Source: an uncultured Pseudomonas sp. (GTDB lineage: Bacteria; Pseudomonadota; Gammaproteobacteria; Pseudomonadales; Pseudomonadaceae). From it: 45,057 nucleotides of DNA. The notes beneath the pieces were generated by a model. It was not told where the DNA came from. It saw only the letters and a program-made list of their open reading frames with translations, and did no database searches. The position numbers and the translations under genes were made by a program. The stretch is from contig NZ_CAMPHN010000020.1 of assembly GCF_946885885.1 (NCBI RefSeq), positions 1 to 45,057 on the forward strand, written 5' to 3'. Shown here piece by piece: positions 22,407-31,357 of the stretch (its first letter is position 1; each line of letters begins with the position of its first letter).

Positions 22407-24890
22407 TTACACCGGCTCGGCCACGTCCTCGTTTCTATCCATGGCCACCTGGCGGATCGACAGGCGGATCTCCGCAGGCAATACGCGCTTGGCCGCACCT
22501 TCGGCCAGCTCGTTGAGCGCCGGGTGGTGGCTGAGTTTGCCGGCCGCATCCTGGCGCAGCACGCCTTGATCGAGCAGGCTCTGGATAAAGTGGCGGAACA
22601 GGCTCTTATCGAAGAATTCGGGGGCGTTGAGGCCATGCAGGATCGACAGGCGCTGAGCCATTACGGTACAGAGGTCTTCCAGCTCTTCGGCGCTGATCGC
22701 GTGCTGCCCGGCGTTGAGCAATAGCGCGCTGGCCATGTAGAAGCGTTGCAGGGTCTGCACGATGGCGCGGGCCAGCAGGGTCAGCAGGACGAACTCGCGC
22801 GAGCTGGGCGCCGGGCGCACATAGACGTCGCCCTCGATCTTCAGCAGGCCCTGTTCGACGAACGCCGCCAGCCATTGATCGATCACGCCGTCGAGCTGGT
22901 CGAGATCCCAGCGGATAAACAGCTCGGCTTGCAGGTAAGGGTAGAGCGCGCGGGTGAAGCGCAGGATCTGTTCGCGGCTCATCCGCGCGCTGCTCTGGAA
23001 GAAGCTCGCCAGCAGCGCCGGCAGGGCGAAGATATGCAGCACGTTGTTGCGGTAGTAAGTCATCAGAACGGCGTTCTGCTCGTCCAGATAGAGAATCTTG
23101 CCGAGGGCGTCGCTCTGCTCGGCGAGCAGCTCCATGCGTTGTACATACTCGATCAGCGCCTGGCCGTTGCCCTCCGGCAGGGTGGTATGGGGCGAGTAGG
23201 GCACGCTGCGCAGCAGCGCCAGGTACAGGTCGAGCACCCGTGCCAGGGCGCGTTCGTCCAGCGCCAGCTTGCTGGTGGAGAGCAACGCCAGGGCCACCAG
23301 ATTGACCGGGTTGATCGCCGCCGCTTCGTTGAGATGCCGCGCGACCCGGGTACCCAGACGGTTGGTCGCGCTGTTCAGCCAATCCGGGCGGAACTGGTTG
23401 CCGTAGTCCTGAGTGCGCCAGTCCGGCTGCTCCTGATCGAGGAACTCGGCCAGCTTGATCGGTTCGCCGAAGTTGACCCAGACATGGCCGAAGCGCTGCT
23501 TGAGCGCACCGATGACCTTGAAGATGTCGAAGATCGACTCCTTCTTCTTGCTCGCGCCGCGCAGCTCGCCGAGATAGGTGCGGCCTTCGAGCACCCGTTC
23601 GTAGCCGATATACACGGGCACGAACACCACCGGCAGGCGGTTGCTGCGCAGGAAGCTGCGCATTGTGATCGCCAGCATGCCGGTTTTCGGCTGCAACATG
23701 CGCCCGGTGCGCGACCGTCCGCCTTCGACGAAGTACTCGACCGGGAAGCCCTTGCTGAACAGGGTGTGCAGGTATTCGTTGAACACCGCGGTGTACAACG
23801 GGTTGCCCTTGAAGGTGCGGCGCATGAAGAAGGCGCCGCCGCGGCGCAGCAGGCCGCCGATCACCGGCATATTGAGGTTGATCCCGGCAGCGATATGCGG
23901 CGGCGTCAGGCCGTTGCGGAACAACAGGTAGGACAGCAGCAGGTAGTCGATATGGCTGCGGTGGCAGGGCACGTAGATCACCTCATGGCCCTGAGCGGCT
24001 TCCTGCACGCCTTCGATATGGTTGACCTTGATGCCGTCGTAAATCTTGTTCCAGAACCAGCTCAGCACCAGTTCGAGAAAGCGGATCGCGGTGTAGGCAT
24101 AGTCCGAGGCGATCTCGTTGCCGTAGCGCAGCGCCTGGCTTTCGGCTTTTTCCAGGGTGATGTTCTCGCGTTCGGCCTCATCGAGGATCGCCTGACGCAC
24201 CTGCGGGCCATGCACCAGGCCCTTGACCAGGTTGCGCCGGTGCGACACGTCCGGGCCGATGACCGCGGCTTTCTGGTTGCGGAAGTGCACGCGCAGCATG
24301 CGTTGGACCATGCGCAGGGTGCGCTCGTGGCCTTTGTCCTGCTCGACCAGGGTGCGCAGATGGATCGGCGTGGAGAACTGCACGCGGGTCTTGCGGCCCA
24401 GGATCAGGATGCTGACCAGGCGACGCAGACGCCCGGTGACCGCCCAGCTGTCGGCGAACAGCAGCTTCCAGGGGCTGGTTTCGCGATCCGGCGACTGGCC
24501 CCAGAACACGCTGACCGGGATGATTTGCGCATCGTCGACCGCATGCTGGCCGAGCGCGCCGATCAGGCGCTGCAGGGTCGGCGAAGACCCGCGTTTATCC
24601 TGGCGGCCGAGCCAGTCCGGCTCCGGCGTCAGGTAGAAAAAGGCCGCGGGTTCGAGCAGATCGCCCACCGCCACCGGCAGTACCGGGCGTGGCAGACCGG
24701 CTTTACGGCATTCGGCATCGACCACCGCCAGGTCGCTCAGCGACGGCAGCTGCAGCACGTAGAACACCGGCTTGCTGCGGTCGAGCTTGAGGGTGAAGGC
24801 CGATTGGTTGATGGTTTCCGAGCGCACCCAGAGGTACAGCAGGCGGTGCAGGGTGCCAAATACGAGGCGGCGCAATGGGGATCGGGTCAT
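22407..24890 (-). CDS. plsB: Glycerol-3-phosphate 1-O-acyltransferase
   Basis: The start at 24890 ([20 protein letters not shown]) gives 827 residues, the normal PlsB length; the longer frame to 25070 lacks family similarity. The acyltransferase motif is [15 protein letters not shown] with H310 and D315 (HX4D). It is followed by the glycerol-3-phosphate site [10 protein letters not shown], the [11 protein letters not shown] motif and [13 protein letters not shown]. PlsB makes lysophosphatidic acid from acyl-ACP/CoA, the first step of phospholipid synthesis, at the inner membrane. It is monocistronic on the minus strand. A GTAGGTTGG...CCAACCTAC element lies in its upstream region. Confidence 0.96.
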   Translation of the reverse strand: MTRSPLRRLVFGTLHRLLYLWVRSETINQSAFTLKLDRSKPVFYVLQLPSLSDLAVVDAECRKAGLPRPVLPVAVGDLLEPAAFFYLTPEPDWLGRQDKRGSSPTLQRLIGALGQHAVDDAQIIPVSVFWGQSPDRETSPWKLLFADSWAVTGRLRRLVSILILGRKTRVQFSTPIHLRTLVEQDKGHERTLRMVQRMLRVHFRNQKAAVIGPDVSHRRNLVKGLVHGPQVRQAILDEAERENITLEKAESQALRYGNEIASDYAYTAIRFLELVLSWFWNKIYDGIKVNHIEGVQEAAQGHEVIYVPCHRSHIDYLLLSYLLFRNGLTPPHIAAGINLNMPVIGGLLRRGGAFFMRRTFKGNPLYTAVFNEYLHTLFSKGFPVEYFVEGGRSRTGRMLQPKTGMLAITMRSFLRSNRLPVVFVPVYIGYERVLEGRTYLGELRGASKKKESIFDIFKVIGALKQRFGHVWVNFGEPIKLAEFLDQEQPDWRTQDYGNQFRPDWLNSATNRLGTRVARHLNEAAAINPVNLVALALLSTSKLALDERALARVLDLYLALLRSVPYSPHTTLPEGNGQALIEYVQRMELLAEQSDALGKILYLDEQNAVLMTYYRNNVLHIFALPALLASFFQSSARMSREQILRFTRALYPYLQAELFIRWDLDQLDGVIDQWLAAFVEQGLLKIEGDVYVRPAPSSREFVLLTLLARAIVQTLQRFYMASALLLNAGQHAISAEELEDLCTVMAQRLSILHGLNAPEFFDKSLFRHFIQSLLDQGVLRQDAAGKLSHHPALNELAEGAAKRVLPAEIRLSIRQVAMDRNEDVAEPV

Positions 24891-24985
24891 ACGGAATCTG
24901 CGGGCTTGAAAAACGAGCAATTGCTCGGGGCGGCTAGTGTGCCGGATCGCCCGCCCGCCGGCAAAATCTTGTAACTGCTCGCTTC

Positions 24986-25119
24986 GTAGGTTGGTGCTGA
25001 GCTTGCGAAGCCCAACAGGGAGTGCGCAGCACTCCGCCCGGCGTCCTAGCGCTCCGACTTGTGGCTGCATTTGACCCTCGAACGCTATGTTGGGCTTCGC
25101 TGAGCTCAGCCCAACCTAC
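24986..25119. repeat. GTAGGTTGG...CCAACCTAC element
   Basis: The terminal arms GTAGGTTGG and CCAACCTAC enclose inverted GCGAAGCCCAACA and TGTTGGGCTTCGC blocks. A left-end fragment is at 22247-22278. It belongs with the other GTAGG...CCTAC elements of this window. Confidence 0.7.
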
Positions 25120-25192
25120 GGCTTCGCGAAGCTCTGCCTGTGGCCCTCGCCAGCGTATTTGCTGGCAGCTACATGACCCGCTGGTTCTTGGC

Positions 25193-25222
25193 TTGCACTG
25201 GCCGCCCGCAACTCCTTATAGT
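25193..25222 (+). promoter_or_regulatory. Sigma-70-like promoter of the ABC transport operon
   Basis: TTGCAC (25193-25198) and TATAGT (25217-25222) are separated by 18 bases, 74 bases before the ATPase start. Confidence 0.55.
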
Positions 25223-25296
25223 CCGCCAGCACTTTAGAGCCCGGCTTGCGCCTGCATGGGTGCAAGCAGGGCCTGTTACCGCAATGGTGAGAGGCC

Positions 25297-26220
25297 ATGA
25301 TCGAAATAAACAACCTGACCAAGCGTTTCGCGCAGCACACAGTCGTGGACGACCTGTCGTTCAGCGTCCAAGCCGGCGAAGTGCTGGGCTTTCTCGGCCC
25401 GAACGGTGCCGGCAAATCCACCACCATGAAAATGTTGACCGGCTTTCTCGCGCCGACTTCCGGCAGCGCGCGCATTCTCGGTTTCGATATCCAGCGCCAG
25501 ACGCTAAAGGCCCAGCGGCAGATCGGTTACCTGCCGGAAGGCGCGCCTTGCTATGGCGACATGACGGTGCGCGGCTTCCTCGACTTCATCGCCGAGGTGC
25601 GCGGCTTCAAGGGCGCCGAGAAGCGCGAGCGGGTGGCCAAAGCAGTGGCCCAGGTCGAGCTGGACAAGGTGCTCGAACAATCCATCGAGACGCTCTCGAA
25701 AGGCTTCAAGCGTCGCGTCGGCCTGGCCCAGGCGATTCTCCACGACCCCAAGGTGCTGATCCTCGACGAGCCAACCGACGGCCTCGATCCGAACCAGAAA
25801 CACCAGGTGCGCAAGCTGATCCAGGGCCTGGCCTACGACAAGATCGTGATCATCTCCACCCATATTCTCGAAGAAGTTTCCGCGGTCTGCACCCGCGCGG
25901 TGGTGATCGCCGGCGGCAAGCTGCTCGCCGATGGCACGCCGCTGGAGCTGGAAAGCCGCTCGCGTTACCACCAGGCCGTGACCCTGGTCGCCGAAGAGCC
26001 GCTGGACCAAGCGGCACTGGCCGCACTGCCGGGTGTCGCCGGCGTCGAGGAGAACGCGCTGGAACACAGCCTGAGCGTGCTGGCCAAGCCGGGTGAGGTG
26101 ATCTTCCCCCAGGTCAATGGCTTGATCGCCCAACGCGGCTGGAAGGTCAAAGAGTTGAATGTCGAACGCGGTCGGCTGGATGAAGTGTTCCGCAGCCTGA
26201 CCCGTGGGGAGAGCGTATGA
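25297..26220 (+). CDS. ABC transporter ATP-binding protein, GldA-like
   Basis: The 307-residue ATPase has Walker A in GPNGAGKSTTMK (34-45), a variant signature LSKGFKRRVGLAQA (133-146) and Walker B VLILDEPTDGLDP (153-165), followed by the switch histidine in ISTHILEE. The C-terminal 80 residues resemble the extra domain of ABC-2-type exporter ATPases. It overlaps the permease gene by 4 bases. With the next two genes it forms a GldA/GldF/GldG-type operon. In gliding Bacteroidetes such genes support motility; in Pseudomonas the exported substrate is not known to me. Confidence 0.9.
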   Translation: MIEINNLTKRFAQHTVVDDLSFSVQAGEVLGFLGPNGAGKSTTMKMLTGFLAPTSGSARILGFDIQRQTLKAQRQIGYLPEGAPCYGDMTVRGFLDFIAEVRGFKGAEKRERVAKAVAQVELDKVLEQSIETLSKGFKRRVGLAQAILHDPKVLILDEPTDGLDPNQKHQVRKLIQGLAYDKIVIISTHILEEVSAVCTRAVVIAGGKLLADGTPLELESRSRYHQAVTLVAEEPLDQAALAALPGVAGVEENALEHSLSVLAKPGEVIFPQVNGLIAQRGWKVKELNVERGRLDEVFRSLTRGESV

Positions 26221-26951
26221 CCAAGCTACCGGTGATTTTCAAGCGCGAACTGGCGAGCTATTTCGCCACGCCGCTGGCCTATGTGTTTATCGTGATTTTC
26301 CTGGTGCTGTCCGGGGTCTTCACCTTCTACCTGGGCGGGTTCTTCGAGAGCGGCCAGGCTAACTTGACGCCGTTTTTCAACTTTCACCCCTGGTTGTATC
26401 TGTTCCTGGTGCCGGCGATCGCCATGCGTCTGTGGGCCGAGGAGCGTAAGGCCGGCACCATCGAATTGCTGATGACCCTGCCGATCACCCGTTTCGATGC
26501 GGTCACCGGCAAGTTCCTCGCCGCCTGGGCGTTCGCCGGCTTGGCGCTGCTGCTGACCTTTCCGATGATCGTCACCGTCAACTACCTGGGTGAGCCGGAT
26601 AACGGCGCCATCGTTACCGGCTATATCGGCAGCTGGCTGCTGGCCGGGGCCTATCTGGCGATCGGTTCGTGCATGTCGGCCCTGGCGAAGAACCAGGTGA
26701 TCGCCTTTATCCTCGCGGTCAGCGTGTGCTTCCTGTTTATCGTCAGCGGCTTCCCCATGGTGCTCGACGGATTCAGCGGCTGGGCGCCGCAATGGTTGGT
26801 CGATGCCGTGGCCTCGCTGAGCTTTTTGACCCGCTTCGAGGCGATCAGCAAGGGCGTGATCGATTTGCGCGACCTGCTGTATTTCATCACCCTGATCGCC
26901 GCCTGGCTGGCCGCGACCGCGGTGGTCATCGATCTGAAGAAAGCCGACTGA
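26217..26951 (+). CDS. ABC-2 type permease, GldF-like
   Basis: The 244-residue membrane protein has six hydrophobic segments: YVFIVIFLVLSGVFTFYLGG near 21-40, FLVPAIAMRLWAEERKAGTI, the pair around AFAGLALLLTFPMIVTVNYL, AGAYLAIGSCMSAL, VIAFILAVSVCFLFIVSGFP and LLYFITLIAAWLAATAVVID. The EERKxGTIELLMTLP motif is typical of ABC-2 permeases. The start overlaps the ATPase stop, so the two are translationally coupled. It should form the pore with the preceding ATPase. Confidence 0.88.
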   Translation: MTKLPVIFKRELASYFATPLAYVFIVIFLVLSGVFTFYLGGFFESGQANLTPFFNFHPWLYLFLVPAIAMRLWAEERKAGTIELLMTLPITRFDAVTGKFLAAWAFAGLALLLTFPMIVTVNYLGEPDNGAIVTGYIGSWLLAGAYLAIGSCMSALAKNQVIAFILAVSVCFLFIVSGFPMVLDGFSGWAPQWLVDAVASLSFLTRFEAISKGVIDLRDLLYFITLIAAWLAATAVVIDLKKAD

Positions 26952-26959
26952 GGACGCCC

Positions 26960-28795
26960 ATGAAAAAGCTGATGGTTTCCAGCGCCGGGCTCGTACTGAT
27001 CGCCCTGGCGTTTCTCGCCTTCAACCTGTTCTCCAACTTGAGCCTGAGTGGCGCGCGGCTGGACCTGACCGAACAGAAGCTCTACACCATTTCCGCGGGC
27101 ACCGAGCAGATTCTCGCCAGCCTGGAGGAGCCGGTGGAGCTTAACTTCTTCTACTCCGACACCCTCGCCAAGGACCTGCCGGCGCTGCGCAACTACGCCA
27201 GGCGCGTCGAGGAGATGCTCAAGGCTTACGAGCGCGAAGCCGACGGCAAGCTCAAGCTGAAGATCATCGACCCCGAGCCGTTTTCCGAGGAAGAAGACAA
27301 GGCCGCCGAGTTCGGCTTGCAAGGCATTCCCTTGCAGCAGGGCGGCGACTCGCTCTACTTCGGCCTGGCCGGCAAGAGTGCCGCGGGCGATGTCCAGGTG
27401 ATCCCGTTCTTCGCCCTGGATCAGGAGGAGTTCCTCGAATACGAACTCAGCCGTTTGGTGCAGAACCTGGCCAAACCGCAGCGCCCGGTGGTCGGGGTGT
27501 TGTCCGGGCTGCAGATCAATGGTGGCTTCGACATGGCCGCGCGCCAGCCGACGCCGCCGTGGATGCTGATCGAGGAAGTGCGCCAGCTGTTCCAGATCGA
27601 AAGCCTGAAAAGCGATGTCGACCAGATCCCGGAAAACGTCTCGGTGTTGCTGCTGATCCATCCCAAGCAGCTGTCGCAGCAAACGCTCTACGCCATCGAT
27701 CAGTTCGTCCTGCGTGGCGGCAAGTTGCTGGCCTTCGTCGATCCGTTCAGCGAAGCCGATGCCCAGGCCGATATGCCCGGCGAGGTGGTGATCGACAAGT
27801 CCTCCAATCTAGAGCCGCTGTTCAAGGCCTGGGGGCTGCGCATGGTGCCGGACCAGGTGCTCGGCGACGGTTCCTACGCCATGGCGGTGAGCATGGGCCA
27901 GGGCCAGCGCGCGGTGCGTCACGCCGCCTGGTTGAGCCTGCCGAAGCAGGCGCTGGACCAGGACGACATCGCCACCGCCGCGCTGGAGACCCTGACCGTG
28001 GCCACCGCCGGTATCCTCGAACCGCTGGAAGGCGCGAAAACCCAGTTCGTGCCGCTGGTCCAGAGTTCGCAGTACGCCATGCCCTTCGATGTGAAGCGCT
28101 TCGGCATGCTGAGCAATCCGGAAGAGCTGATCCGCGAGCTGGAGCCGACCGGCGAGCGCTACACCATAGCCGCGCGGGTCAGCGGGCCGGCGCAGTCGGC
28201 CTATCCGGAAGGCATCGAAGGCCAGAAGGATGGCCTCAAACAAGCCGACACCATCAACGTCATCGTGGTCGCCGACACCGATATGTTGACCGATCGCATG
28301 TGGGTGCAGGTGCAGGACTTCTTCGGCCAGCGCATCCCGCAGCCCTGGGCGGACAACGCCGGCTTCGCGATCAACGCCCTGGACAACCTGGCCGGCTCGG
28401 AAGCTTTGATCAGCGTGCGTTCGCGCGGGCGCTTCAGCCGTCCGTTCGAAGTGGTCGAGGATATTCAGCGCGAGGCCGAGGCGCGTTTCCGCGAGAAGGA
28501 ACAGGCCCTGCAAGCGCGCCTGGCCGACACCGAGCAGAAGCTCGCCGCCCTGCAGCGCAGCGACGACCCGGAGAAAGCCCTCGAACTGACCCCCGAACAG
28601 CAGGCCGCGGTGCAACAGTTCGTGCAGCAGAAGCTGCAGATCCGTAAAGAGCTGCGCGATGTGCGTTATCAGCTGAACGCCGATATCGAGGCCCTGGGCC
28701 GTACCCTGAAGGTCATCAATATCGCCCTGATGCCGGTGCTCCTGACCCTGGGGGTATTGGCCTTGTGGTTATGGCGCCGGCGTAAGCACGGCTGA
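26960..28795 (+). CDS. GldG-like ABC-associated membrane protein (GldG/DUF4350-type)
   Basis: The ATG at 26960, 8 bases after the permease stop, is the true start; the longer frame reads through the permease gene. The 611-residue protein has an N-terminal helix (VSSAGLVLIALAFLAFNLFS) and the conserved LDLTEQKLYTISAGTEQIL. A large periplasmic domain includes QRPVVGVLSGLQING and VIVVADTDMLTD. A charged coiled-coil stretch (about 500-575) leads to a final helix (IALMPVLLTLGVLALWLWRR). This is the layout of the GldG-type auxiliary subunit. Role: probably an extracytoplasmic partner of the ABC exporter. Confidence 0.87.
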   Translation: MKKLMVSSAGLVLIALAFLAFNLFSNLSLSGARLDLTEQKLYTISAGTEQILASLEEPVELNFFYSDTLAKDLPALRNYARRVEEMLKAYEREADGKLKLKIIDPEPFSEEEDKAAEFGLQGIPLQQGGDSLYFGLAGKSAAGDVQVIPFFALDQEEFLEYELSRLVQNLAKPQRPVVGVLSGLQINGGFDMAARQPTPPWMLIEEVRQLFQIESLKSDVDQIPENVSVLLLIHPKQLSQQTLYAIDQFVLRGGKLLAFVDPFSEADAQADMPGEVVIDKSSNLEPLFKAWGLRMVPDQVLGDGSYAMAVSMGQGQRAVRHAAWLSLPKQALDQDDIATAALETLTVATAGILEPLEGAKTQFVPLVQSSQYAMPFDVKRFGMLSNPEELIRELEPTGERYTIAARVSGPAQSAYPEGIEGQKDGLKQADTINVIVVADTDMLTDRMWVQVQDFFGQRIPQPWADNAGFAINALDNLAGSEALISVRSRGRFSRPFEVVEDIQREAEARFREKEQALQARLADTEQKLAALQRSDDPEKALELTPEQQAAVQQFVQQKLQIRKELRDVRYQLNADIEALGRTLKVINIALMPVLLTLGVLALWLWRRRKHG

Positions 28796-28807
28796 GCGAC
28801 TGTGCCT

Positions 28808-28877
28808 GTAGCCCAGACAAGCCTGGGCGCAATCCGGGAGCGCAACCCCGGATTGCGCTGACGCTTATTCGGGCTAC
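28808..28877. repeat. GTAGCCC...GGGCTAC element
   Basis: The arms GTAGCCC and GGGCTAC surround GCGCAATCCGGGAGCG and CCCCGGATTGCGC, which are themselves inverted. It lies 12 bases past the GldG-like stop and could end its transcript. A left-end fragment of the GTAGGGTGGAT family follows at 28899. Confidence 0.65.
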
Positions 28878-29041
28878 ATGGGCGGCCGCCGTGGTCGAGT
28901 AGGGTGGATGACGCTTTTCTCATCCATCCAGCAATAAGGCAGGGCTGGCCAGCTAGTACTCTTGTTCTATACTCGAAGCCCGTCGAGGCGTGGAACGTCT
29001 TTGCGTCACAATAAAAAATCGCGAGTTTGGAGACTGTAGTA

Positions 29042-29251
29042 ATGGCTGATCGTGAGACTGGAACCGTCAAATGGTTCAATGATTCCAAGGGCTATGGCTT
29101 TATCCAGCGTGAAAGCGGTGCCGATGTATTCGTGCACTTTCGCGCGATCCGTGGCGAAGGCCACCGTACCCTGGTGGAAGGGCAGAAGGTCGAATACAGC
29201 GTCACCCAGGGTCAGAAAGGTTTGCAGGCGGAAGATGTTTCCGCGCTTTAA
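29042..29251 (+). CDS. Cold-shock domain protein (CspA family)
   Basis: The 69-residue protein has RNP1 KGYGFI and RNP2-type VFVHF motifs in the five-stranded cold-shock fold ([20 protein letters not shown]). These proteins bind single-stranded RNA/DNA and melt RNA secondary structure. The start MADRETG is chosen because GGAG lies 9 bases upstream; a start 15 bases earlier is possible. A TATACT -10-like box is at 28968-28973, giving a leader of about 65 bases, and a strong terminator follows the stop. The gene order csp-hypothetical-rlmA-dapE-ndvB resembles PA1159-PA1163. Confidence 0.95.
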   Translation: MADRETGTVKWFNDSKGYGFIQRESGADVFVHFRAIRGEGHRTLVEGQKVEYSVTQGQKGLQAEDVSAL

Positions 29252-29272
29252 GCCCTGAGCCGAGCAGCAAAG

Positions 29273-29303
29273 AGAAAGCCCGTCGATGACGGGCTTTCTT
29301 GTT
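29273..29303 (+). terminator. Rho-independent terminator of the cold-shock gene
   Basis: AGAAAGCCCGTC and GACGGGCTTTCT form a perfect 12-bp stem with loop GAT, followed by TGTTT. It lies 22 bases after the stop. Confidence 0.92.
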
Positions 29304-29423
29304 TATTGGTTCTCGGTTTTGCGCCAGTGGGGGGAGGCGATTATCGCGGCCAAGGCCGCTCCTACAGGACGGATGCGACTCCGTAGATCCTATGTTCATG
29401 TGCAAGGTCTACGGCCTCGGATG

Positions 29424-29494
29424 GTGGACATGCCGAAGGCTTGTCCACCATCCGGATGCCAGCGGCGGACAAGGCTGCGCCATGTCCTCCCTAC
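29424..29494. repeat. ATGCCGAAGGCTTGTCC...CATGTCCTCCCTAC element
   Basis: Second copy of the element at 22314-22386, with the same order of blocks and a right end in CCCTAC. Confidence 0.65.
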
Positions 29495-29507
29495 CAACGC
29501 GCGCTTC

Positions 29508-29567
29508 GTAGCCCGTCCGGGGGAAATCTAACGCTGATAAAACGCTCCCGGATTGCATCCGGGCTAC
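29508..29567. repeat. GTAGCCCG...CGGGCTAC element
   Basis: Inverted ends GTAGCCCG and CGGGCTAC flank a GCTCCCGGATTGCATCCGGG right arm shared almost exactly with the element at 29685-29750. Confidence 0.7.
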
Positions 29568-29583
29568 AGGTTCAGCCAGTCTC

Positions 29584-29675
29584 GTAGGGTGGATGACGCT
29601 TCACCCATCCACCAACTGCGATGGTGGGATGGTGGGATGAACAAAGCGTCAGCTACGCGCCCCGATCCACCCTAC
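29584..29675. repeat. GTAGGGTGGATGACGCTT...ATCCACCCTAC element
   Basis: The ends GTAGGGTGGAT and ATCCACCCTAC are inverted. Interior GATGACGCTTCACCCATCC and GGGATGAACAAAGCGTCA are also inverted. Same family as 4923-4987. Confidence 0.72.
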
Positions 29676-29684
29676 ACAGCACTC

Positions 29685-29750
29685 GTAGCCTGGATGAAAT
29701 CCGGGGAAATTCTCCGCCGACAAAGTGCTCCCGGATTGCATCCGGGCTAC
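29685..29750. repeat. GTAGCCTGGAT...ATCCGGGCTAC element
   Basis: Arms GTAGCCTGGAT and ATCCGGGCTAC pair with one mismatch. It ends 16 bases before the stop of the hypothetical gene at 29766 and may serve as its transcript end. Confidence 0.7.
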
Positions 29751-29765
29751 AAAAACGGGGAAGGT

Positions 29766-30137
29766 TCAGCCGGTGCGCCAGGTGATTTCTTCGACGCCAT
29801 CGGCGCTGATGCGCATCCAGCGGTCGGCTTGCTCGTCGCTTTCTTCTTCCTGCCAGCCGCCGGGGGCGCAGCGCACTTCGACGCCGAGCGCGGCGAAGGC
29901 GGCCTGGGCGCAAGCGACGTCGTCGTCCCAAGGAGTAGCGTCGCTTTCCAAGTAGAGGCTGTGCCATTTGCCGACTGCCTTGGGCAGCCAGACCACCGGG
30001 ATATCGCCGGCGCGGCATTTGAAGGTCTGGCCCTTCTGCTGCCAGGGCGTGCAGGGGCCGAGCGCTGCGCCGAGCCAGGTTGCAATGGCGGCGTGATCGG
30101 CATCCTTCAGGTATATCTCGATATCCGGTTGGCGCAT
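29766..30137 (-). CDS. Conserved hypothetical protein
   Basis: The 123-residue soluble protein begins MRQPDIEIYLKDADHAAIAT and has aromatic-rich blocks (WLPKAVGKWHSLYLESD, TPWDDDVACAQAAFAALG) and a WRTG tail. There is no signal peptide or membrane helix. It sits between csp and rlmA, the position of PA1160 in P. aeruginosa as I recall it. Function unknown. Confidence 0.72.
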   Translation of the reverse strand: MRQPDIEIYLKDADHAAIATWLGAALGPCTPWQQKGQTFKCRAGDIPVVWLPKAVGKWHSLYLESDATPWDDDVACAQAAFAALGVEVRCAPGGWQEEESDEQADRWMRISADGVEEITWRTG

Positions 30138-30193
30138 GGTCGTCTTTTCCTAGAGAGCCTAGTGTCGTGTCAATACAGAAATGTCGGATCACT

Positions 30194-30358
30194 GTAGGGT
30201 GGGTTAGCGGCGCCAACCTGCGAACGATCAGGCACCGCCGTCGTGGCGCGCCGCGTAACCCACCAGGCAATATTCCTGCATTGCGCCAATGGTGGGTTAC
30301 GGCGCAGCGGATATTGCTGGTTCATCGCTATTGGTAATCTGCGCCTAACCCACCCTAC
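30194..30358. repeat. GTAGGGTGGGTTAGCGGCG...TAACCCACCCTAC element
   Basis: This is a complete 165-bp copy with inverted ends GTAGGGTGGGTTAG and CTAACCCACCCTAC, and two internal CGTAACCCACC / GGTGGGTTACG blocks. It is the intact version of the element at 4557-4714. Confidence 0.75.
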
Positions 30359-30417
30359 AGGGATCGCGGTGCCTGAGTAAGACCGCGATTAACTGACATT
30401 TTAACGCTGTTGTGAGA

Positions 30418-31221
30418 CTAACTTTTTTCGATCCAATCGTAGCGTATGGCAACCGTCACCTCTAAGGGTTCGGCGATTACCGCGGCGCGTCGTTCGGCGC
30501 TGGCGCGCCAGCCGTGCGGGGTCATCGCCAGCAGATCGGCGCGGGCTTCGCCGCTGTTCAGTCGCAACGGGAAGGTCAGGGTTTCGCTGTGAGCCAGGCG
30601 CATGCCTTCGGGGATCAATTCCAGGTGCTTCTGATCGTCGTAGTCGCGCACTTCGTCATACAGCTTCTGCCGCAGCTCCATCAGATGCACGCGGGTCGGG
30701 CCCATGCGCAGCAAGCCGCCGCCAGGGGCGAGCAGGCGTTTGGCTTCCTGCCAGTCGAGGGGGCTGAATACGCTGGCGAGCAATTGGCAGCTGGCGTCGG
30801 CCAGCGGCACCCGGACCATGCTCGCGACCAGCCAGCTGAGTTGCGGCGCACGTTTGCAGCCGCGCTTGATCGCCTCGCGGGAGATATCCAGGGCGTAGCC
30901 TTCGGCGTGGGGCAGGGCGGCGGCGATCTGCCCGGTGTAATAGCCTTCGCCGCAACCGATATCCAGCCAGCGCTGTGGCGCCTGTTCGGCGGCCAGCTCA
31001 GCAAGGCGTTTGGCCAGCGGCGCGTAATGGCCGCCGTCGAGAAAGCGTCGGCGCGCCTCGACCATGGCGGCGTTGTCGCCCGGGTCGCGGCTTTTCTTGT
31101 GCTGCACCGGCAGCAGGTTCAGATAACCCTGGCGCGCGCGGTCGAAACGATGCCCGGCGGGACAAGTCACGCCGTTATCGAGTGCGCTGAGCGCGCCTTG
31201 GCAGATGGGGCAGGTCAGCAT
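30418..31221 (-). CDS. rlmA: 23S rRNA (guanine-745-N1)-methyltransferase RlmA
   Basis: The start at 31221 (MLTCPICQGALSAL) puts the zinc-finger cysteines at the usual N-terminal position; the longer frame to 31320 runs through a repeat. The 267-residue enzyme has a zinc site of C4, C7, C20 and H24 and the SAM-binding motif WLDIGCGEGYYTG. It also has the family stretch KKSRDPGDNAAMVEARRRFL. RlmA methylates G745 of 23S rRNA. It follows dapE on the same strand with 136 bases between, an order matching the PA1161-PA1162 neighbourhood. Confidence 0.9.
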   Translation of the reverse strand: MLTCPICQGALSALDNGVTCPAGHRFDRARQGYLNLLPVQHKKSRDPGDNAAMVEARRRFLDGGHYAPLAKRLAELAAEQAPQRWLDIGCGEGYYTGQIAAALPHAEGYALDISREAIKRGCKRAPQLSWLVASMVRVPLADASCQLLASVFSPLDWQEAKRLLAPGGGLLRMGPTRVHLMELRQKLYDEVRDYDDQKHLELIPEGMRLAHSETLTFPLRLNSGEARADLLAMTPHGWRASAERRAAVIAEPLEVTVAIRYDWIEKS

Positions 31222-31357
31222 AAACGGGCAAGTCGCGTAGCGACGTCCTCCATGTACCCTTCTCCCTCCGGGAGAAGGTGGCGCGCAGCGCCGGATAAGG
31301 GCAATGGGCAGACGGCACAAGTGCTAACGAGTGTGCTCGGTAGGCGTGTCCTGCCCA

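Larger units (their letters stand above)
24891..25296. other. Divergent intergenic region between plsB and the ABC operon
   Basis: These 406 bases hold a GTAGGTTGG...CCAACCTAC element (24986-25119) and a sigma-70-like promoter for the ABC operon (25193-25222). There is no gene. Confidence 0.65.
29252..29765. other. Repeat-rich intergenic region
   Basis: After the csp terminator these 514 bases are almost wholly repeats: a REP core (GCCGCTCCTACAGGA, 29356), the ATGCCGAAGGCTTGTCC element (29424-29494), two GTAGCCC...GGGCTAC elements (29508-29567 and 29685-29750) and a GTAGGGTGGAT...ATCCACCCTAC element (29584-29675). No gene is seen. Confidence 0.75.

Noticed and set aside
22746..24974. 742-codon plus-strand frame
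   Set aside because: Antisense to plsB, whose motifs are intact.
29252..29765. Repeat cluster considered as a CRISPR array or integron
   Set aside because: The units are palindromic elements of different families with irregular spacing, not identical repeats separated by unique spacers, and no cas or integrase gene is present.
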